A stretch of DNA of 6,268 nucleotides from positions 1 to 6,268 of the forward strand of contig DYSM01000175.1 in the NCBI GenBank assembly GCA_020718265.1. The letters are read 5' to 3'. The translations under genes were made by a program, and so were the position numbers. Every line of letters starts with the position of its first letter. Within the stretch, counting starts at the first letter, position 1. The DNA is from Draconibacterium orientale (lineage in GTDB: Bacteria; Bacteroidota; Bacteroidia; Bacteroidales; JAADGE01). This document shows, piece by piece, positions 1 to 3,976 of the stretch. A model generated the notes under the pieces. That model did not search any database and had not been told where the DNA came from. It saw only the letters and a list, made by a program, of their open reading frames with translations.

Positions 1-271
1 CTGAGTAGGTGATTTCAATACAATTTTTCTCAATTCTTTTTTTTGAAAATACAAATCAAAATTCAAATTTTTAGTCGAAATAATTTGAAATATACTGAAG
101 ATGTGTTAATTTGATAATATGTTAATGTGCTAATTTTCTTATTATGAGTAAATTATATAATTCATTAAGTAAAGATTTTATCCGTTTAGAGTATAGAATG
201 CAATTTATCGCAGAAAATTCTATCTTTGTCGGAGATGAGCTATTTTTGTAACTATTGTGTTTTTGGAGATT
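1..271. other. AT-rich upstream region of the kinase operon
   Basis: No convincing gene is seen here. The stretch is very AT-rich, with T- and A-runs near 30-60 and a short tandem octamer repeat at 104-135. One small ORF (ATG at 144, stop at 249-251, 35 codons) ends 20 bp before the kinase start. Its product resembles nothing I know and it has no clear ribosome binding site, so I do not call it a gene. An exact match to the -7 part of the Bacteroidota promoter consensus (TAnnTTTG) lies at 241-248, but no properly spaced -33 TTTG precedes it. The end of any upstream gene lies outside the window. Confidence 0.5.
104..135. repeat. Four degenerate tandem 8-bp repeats (TGNTAATN)
   Basis: Four adjacent octamers read TGTTAATT (104-111), TGATAATA (112-119), TGTTAATG (120-127) and TGCTAATT (128-135). 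All share TG at positions 1-2 and TAAT at positions 4-7. The next octamer, 136-143 (TTCTTATT), has decayed. The array sits about 135 bp upstream of the histidine kinase start. From memory, similar TAAT-rich octamer strings occur between genes in many Bacteroidota genomes, so this may be a dispersed genomic repeat rather than a dedicated operator. Its function is unknown. Confidence 0.6.
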
Positions 272-2710
272 ATGAAATTGAAGTTTTACACATTTTTGTT
301 CGTTATTTTACTCCATGAATGCGTTTTTTCGCAACGAGAGGCAGACAGTTTGAGACATGTAATTGCAACTGCAAAGCATGACACGACCGTCATGTCGGCA
401 TACACGGAGTTAATACAGTTCTATATTTTTTCAAACCCGGACAGTGCCGATTTTTATTTCGCCAAAGCAGAAAAACATTTGGCAAAAACGAAAAATATCG
501 AAGGCGAAATTGATTTACTCATTTTGAAAGGTAACAAGTTGTGGACACAGGGCGATTTGCCCGGCACACGAAAATTGTATTTTCAAGCCGATGCACTTGC
601 CGAAAAACACAATCTTACAAAAAAACGCACACCCATAAATTCAAACCTATATCTTAGTTATAAGTCAACATCGCCCGATTCTGCAAAACTATTTTTTAAC
701 AGGTCAAAACGCTTTGCGCACCAAGCCATGGACAGCATTTGGATATATCGGATAGAAATTTTGGAAATTGAAGCTTTGGTCGTTGCATCAAAATTCGATT
801 CTGCGTTGCTCCTTTTGCCGGCATCAGAGCGATTTGTAAAAAAACATAACAAAGCAGATTTATATTTTCGAGTTTTGTACAATTATGCGCTTATTTATTT
901 CAGAATGGGGATGTTGGATAAAGCGTTGTTCACGTATTTGGAAGCAGAAAAAATTGCCGAGCAATTAGGCGTTATACACAATAAGGAAACTGTAACGAGC
1001 AATATATCAATTGTTTATGCTCAAAAGGGCGATTTGAAAAATGCCGAGATTTACAACCGAAAAGCGCTTGATTATGCGCGACAATTGAAAAATCCGATGC
1101 GCATTGCGGTATGTCTTGCAAATTTTTTTGAGGTTTTAGTGGAACAAAAAAAAACTGACGAGGCTGAACCTTTGGGCAAAGAAGCTGCCGAACTTGTGGA
1201 ACTCTATGATATTAAACACATTCGACCTTCGCTCGAAGTTAATTATGCCAAATTCTATGTGTTGAAAAAAAATTATGCACTTAGTGAGAAACATCTCAAA
1301 GCAGGTATCGAAGCGGCGCACGAACAAGATTTAACAGAGTGGTTGGTACATGGATACAAAGTCTATATAGTTTTGGATACGCTAAAGGGAGATTACAAAG
1401 CAGCTTTTGCTCATAAAGACAGTTTTCTGACGTATGATAAAATATTGAAAAACAATGAATTACAACAGAAGTTGGAGGAATTGGAAATAAAATACAAATC
1501 TGCTGAAAAAGAACAAGAAAACTCACTTTTGAAATTTCAAAAAATTGAGACAGAGCTTTCTCTGAGAAATATAAATATCGCCCTGTGGTCAATTGCTGCA
1601 ATTGCGTTCTTGTTGATAATTCTGATTGTAATTGTTCTAAAAAATCGTCGAAAAATGCAACGGGCATACTCCGAAATATCGGAACGAAACTTTGAAATTT
1701 CCGAACAACGCGAAGAAATCATGCAGCAATCGGAACGTTTAACAAAAAGTTTGACAGAAGTTAAAACGCTCACCCAGTACCGCGAAGACCTTACGCAAAT
1801 GCTTGTGCACGACCTCAAAAATCCGCTCAACGTGCTGCTCAATTTGCCTGAAAAGATGTCGGAGCTTGAAAAAGACGAAATTCGGCTCTACACATCGGCA
1901 AATATGTTAAATTTAGTCTTGAACATCTTGGATGTGAGCAAATACGAAACCGCCGAACTCAAAATATCTCCCAAAATATTTGGAATAATTGCAACATGGA
2001 ACGCGCTCACAAAGCATTTTGCGCTGTTGCTCAAACAAAAAAATATTCGGATTTCGGTGCATTCCGAATCTGAAATTAACGTGTTTGCCGACAAAGCTTT
2101 GACCTATCGCATTTTGTTAAATTTACTCTCAAATGCCTACAAATACGCGCCCGCAGGAGGCGAAATTTCACTTTCGGCAGAGCTGATTGATGCAAATTTA
2201 GTAAAAATAACCGTTTCCGACAACGGCGAAGGCATGACGGAAGAAGACATCCAAAAAATATTTCAAAAATACGGACAGGCAGGCAGTTCGCAGACATATT
2301 CCACCGGCTTGGGCTTACTGTTTTGCAAAATTGCCGTAACCGCGCACGGCGGAACAATCACGATTCAGTCTGAAAAAGGCAAGGGCACACACGTGAGTTT
2401 CACGTTGCCGATTTCGGAAAAACCGCTGACTGAACATGAGACAATTCAGGCGGTAGAAGCCGGGAATGATGGCGCAAAACTTTCGGAAACCGAGATTTTA
2501 AAATTAAAACCTTATGCCGAAATTTTAAGGTCGGCAGATTTGAGCCAAACAAGCATGTTCCGAAAATTAATTGCAAAATTTGAAGAAATAGAACACATAA
2601 ACGCGGCGTGGACTGACGAACTTCGTAACGTAGTTTTTACACAAAATTATGCACGTTATCAGGAACTTATAACCGATATAATTCAAATCAAAACAGATGA
2701 AAATCTATAA
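272..2710 (+). CDS. TPR-containing transmembrane sensor histidine kinase
   Basis: This is a two-component sensor kinase that should autophosphorylate on His513 and pass the phosphate to the regulator encoded next. Residues 1-20 form a signal peptide (KLKF, hydrophobic core, then SQ). Residues about 25-380 are alpha-helical with TPR-like repeats, for example around 'ALFTYLEAEKIAEQLG' and 'AEIYNRKALDYARQL'. A coiled coil follows (394-433), then one membrane helix (436-456, followed by KNRRK), which places the TPR sensor outside the inner membrane. A second coiled coil (about 461-505) leads to the HisKA domain with H-box HDLKNPL (H513). The ATPase domain has the N-box NLLSNAYKYAP (617-627), G1 DNGEGM (650-655), G2 GLGL (679-682) and a G3-like GKGT near 703-706. 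All key residues are present, so it should be active. A helical tail of about 100 residues follows the ATPase. I chose ATG 272 over the in-frame GTG at 257: it begins directly at the signal peptide and follows a GGAG at 265-268, though that spacing is short. The gene overlaps the regulator by 14 bp. The ligand cannot be told from sequence. Confidence 0.93.
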   Translation: MKLKFYTFLFVILLHECVFSQREADSLRHVIATAKHDTTVMSAYTELIQFYIFSNPDSADFYFAKAEKHLAKTKNIEGEIDLLILKGNKLWTQGDLPGTRKLYFQADALAEKHNLTKKRTPINSNLYLSYKSTSPDSAKLFFNRSKRFAHQAMDSIWIYRIEILEIEALVVASKFDSALLLLPASERFVKKHNKADLYFRVLYNYALIYFRMGMLDKALFTYLEAEKIAEQLGVIHNKETVTSNISIVYAQKGDLKNAEIYNRKALDYARQLKNPMRIAVCLANFFEVLVEQKKTDEAEPLGKEAAELVELYDIKHIRPSLEVNYAKFYVLKKNYALSEKHLKAGIEAAHEQDLTEWLVHGYKVYIVLDTLKGDYKAAFAHKDSFLTYDKILKNNELQQKLEELEIKYKSAEKEQENSLLKFQKIETELSLRNINIALWSIAAIAFLLIILIVIVLKNRRKMQRAYSEISERNFEISEQREEIMQQSERLTKSLTEVKTLTQYREDLTQMLVHDLKNPLNVLLNLPEKMSELEKDEIRLYTSANMLNLVLNILDVSKYETAELKISPKIFGIIATWNALTKHFALLLKQKNIRISVHSESEINVFADKALTYRILLNLLSNAYKYAPAGGEISLSAELIDANLVKITVSDNGEGMTEEDIQKIFQKYGQAGSSQTYSTGLGLLFCKIAVTAHGGTITIQSEKGKGTHVSFTLPISEKPLTEHETIQAVEAGNDGAKLSETEILKLKPYAEILRSADLSQTSMFRKLIAKFEEIEHINAAWTDELRNVVFTQNYARYQELITDIIQIKTDENL

Positions 2711-3533
2711 AATTCTTATTATTGACGACGATATCAATACCATAAAATTTATTATAGATAAACTCGAAACCAATAACAAAAATTACGAATTTTACCATGC
2801 GCCGAGCGGAGCTGAAGGTGTGCGCGTTGCCGAAAAATTCAGTCCGAATTTAATTCTGACCGACTGGGAAATGCCCGAAATGTCCGGAATTGAGCTGATA
2901 AAACGGTTAAAATCCGCTGAAAGGACAAAAGATATTCCGGTAATTATGGTAACAGGTGCCATGACCACATCGCAACATTTGCAAACGGCGTTGGATGCCG
3001 GCGCTGTTGATTTTATTCGTAAACCTGTGGACGAAATTGAGTTACAATCCAGAGTTCGTGCTGTATTGCAACTTGCCGACTATTATGCCGAACTTGTAGC
3101 TCTAAAAAACCGTGAATTAGCTTCGACGGCAATGAAAATTTTGGAAACAAATAATTTTAATACTCACATATTCAAAGAGTTAGGCGAAGTTGAACAAGAT
3201 ATAAACAATCAAAAAACGAACATAGTTGAACGAATATCAATATTGCGAAACACAATATCCAACAAAATAAAATCTGAAGCATGGACGCAATTTGAAACGT
3301 ATTTTCATAATGTTAATCCCGATTTTCAAGCCAATTTGTTAGCAGATTTCCCAAATTTATCGCCGACGGATTTAAGAATTGCGGCATTCATTCGCCTAAA
3401 TCTAAACTCGAAGGAAATTGCTGCTGTTACATTTACGGCTGTCGACAGTGTAAAAACCGCACGTTATAGGTTACGCCAAAAGTTAAATGTTGATCAAACG
3501 GAAAATTTGACCGGTTTTTTGCTCAAATATTAA
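2697..3533 (+). CDS. Response regulator, REC domain plus LuxR-like HTH
   Basis: This cytoplasmic protein of 278 aa is the likely phosphoacceptor and transcriptional output of the preceding kinase. The REC domain (about 1-125) has the acidic pair D11/D12, phospho-acceptor D56 in TDWEMPEMSG, T86 in MVTGA and K109 in RKP, all intact. A long helical segment (about 126-215) contains W196, F199, F203 and NPDF (207-210). It is followed by 'LSPTDLRIAAFIRLNLNSKE' (221-240) and 'SVKTARYRLRQKLNV' (251-265), a GerE/LuxR-like helix-turn-helix. From my knowledge of the phylum, this 'F..HPDF...L...P.LT..ELRL.A..RLNLS.KEIA' module usually ends TPR or beta-propeller one-component sensors in Bacteroidota; here it follows a receiver domain. 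The start lies 14 bp inside the kinase gene and has no Shine-Dalgarno, which suggests translational coupling. A REC-HTH protein fits a transcription factor. The target genes are unknown; the downstream adhesin is a guess from position. Confidence 0.92.
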   Translation: MKIYKILIIDDDINTIKFIIDKLETNNKNYEFYHAPSGAEGVRVAEKFSPNLILTDWEMPEMSGIELIKRLKSAERTKDIPVIMVTGAMTTSQHLQTALDAGAVDFIRKPVDEIELQSRVRAVLQLADYYAELVALKNRELASTAMKILETNNFNTHIFKELGEVEQDINNQKTNIVERISILRNTISNKIKSEAWTQFETYFHNVNPDFQANLLADFPNLSPTDLRIAAFIRLNLNSKEIAAVTFTAVDSVKTARYRLRQKLNVDQTENLTGFLLKY

Positions 3534-3611
3534 TATTTTTTTTGTTTTGCCATAAAAAGTTACAAAACATACCGTTGAAACCGACAACTAATTCCGTGTT
3601 GTTTACTTTTT
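3525..3611 (+). terminator. Possible weak terminator after the two-component operon
   Basis: A perfect but all-AT palindrome, AAATATTAATATTT (3525-3538), spans the regulator's stop codon and runs into a T-tract ending at 3543. Further on, AAAAAGT (3554-3560) can pair with ACTTTTT (3605-3611), enclosing a smaller ACAAC/GTTGT hairpin with a 9-nt loop (about 3584-3602). Neither structure is GC-rich, so Rho-independent termination here is uncertain. The rest of the gap to 3672 shows nothing further that I can support. Confidence 0.25.
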
Positions 3612-3672
3612 GCTGTACCCTCAACATATATTTAACCGAAGAATTGATTTAATATTGTAAAAAATTTTAACT

Positions 3673-3846
3673 ATGCAGGATTTAGACACAACAAAAGAAG
3701 ATGTTATACTCACTGAAGAATTGCCGGAGGCGCAAGAATTTGTTCTGAAAAAGTTAATCAAAAACTCCGAACAAAGTAAAAAGACCCATGTTGAATCGAA
3801 TGAAGACGCACAAAATACGGATATTTTAACAAATCATACATTCTAA
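3673..3846 (+). CDS. Small hypothetical acidic protein, 57 aa
   Basis: I do not recognise this protein. ATG at 3673 opens a 57-residue frame that ends in TAA at 3844-3846. The product is highly charged (about 12 Asp/Glu and several Lys), begins MQDLDTTKEDVILTEELPEA, and has no Cys, no Trp, no signal peptide and no membrane segment. The first half could form an amphipathic helix (about 15-30, 'EELPEAQEFVLKKLIK'); the second half is polar and probably disordered. It sits 139 bp after the regulator and 130 bp before the adhesin, on the same strand. No Shine-Dalgarno is visible, but that is usual for this phylum. It could be a real small cytoplasmic protein tied to the regulator or adhesin, or a chance ORF. 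The helix-like amino-acid composition and the lack of a competing frame favour a real gene modestly. Confidence 0.45.
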   Translation: MQDLDTTKEDVILTEELPEAQEFVLKKLIKNSEQSKKTHVESNEDAQNTDILTNHTF

Positions 3847-3918
3847 TTTTTTTTATATGAAACAGTTCATAATCACTTCCCCAATTCGCGGTACACCCGA
3901 AACGTGCGACCTGCCGAC

Positions 3919-3949
3919 TTTTTTCAGTTCGGCTGACACGTTAAGTTTT
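3919..3949 (+). promoter_or_regulatory. Candidate promoter of the adhesin gene
   Basis: TTTT (3919-3922), a 19-bp spacer and TAAGTTTT (3942-3949) each differ by one base from the Bacteroidota sigma-factor consensus TTTG / TAnnTTTG, and the spacing is right. Transcription would start near 3956, giving a leader of about 20 nt before ATG 3977 and excluding the upstream in-frame ATG at 3857. In such AT-rich DNA a chance match is quite possible. Confidence 0.22.
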
Positions 3950-3976
3950 CTTAAAATTTTAAATAATAAATTCAAT

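Noticed and set aside
225..248. Promoter made of TTTG (225-228) and TATTTTTG (241-248)
   Set aside because: The -7 element matches TAnnTTTG exactly, but the spacer is only 12 bp, far from the usual 19 or so.
257..271. GTG start five codons upstream of the kinase ATG
   Set aside because: It would put MFLEI before a signal peptide that begins naturally at ATG 272. GTG starts are less common, and GGAG at 265-268 lies inside the extension.
1296..1667. Minus-strand ORF of 123 codons and similar ORFs inside the kinase gene
   Set aside because: They lie opposite a clearly real histidine kinase with intact motifs and show no recognisable domain; they are antisense shadows.
3500..3521. Hairpin CGG..CCG followed by a T-run inside the end of the regulator gene
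   Set aside because: The stem is only three base pairs and lies within coding sequence.
3650..3657. TAATATTG as a -7 element for the small ORF
   Set aside because: One mismatch, no -33 partner at the right distance, and the leader would be under 10 nt.
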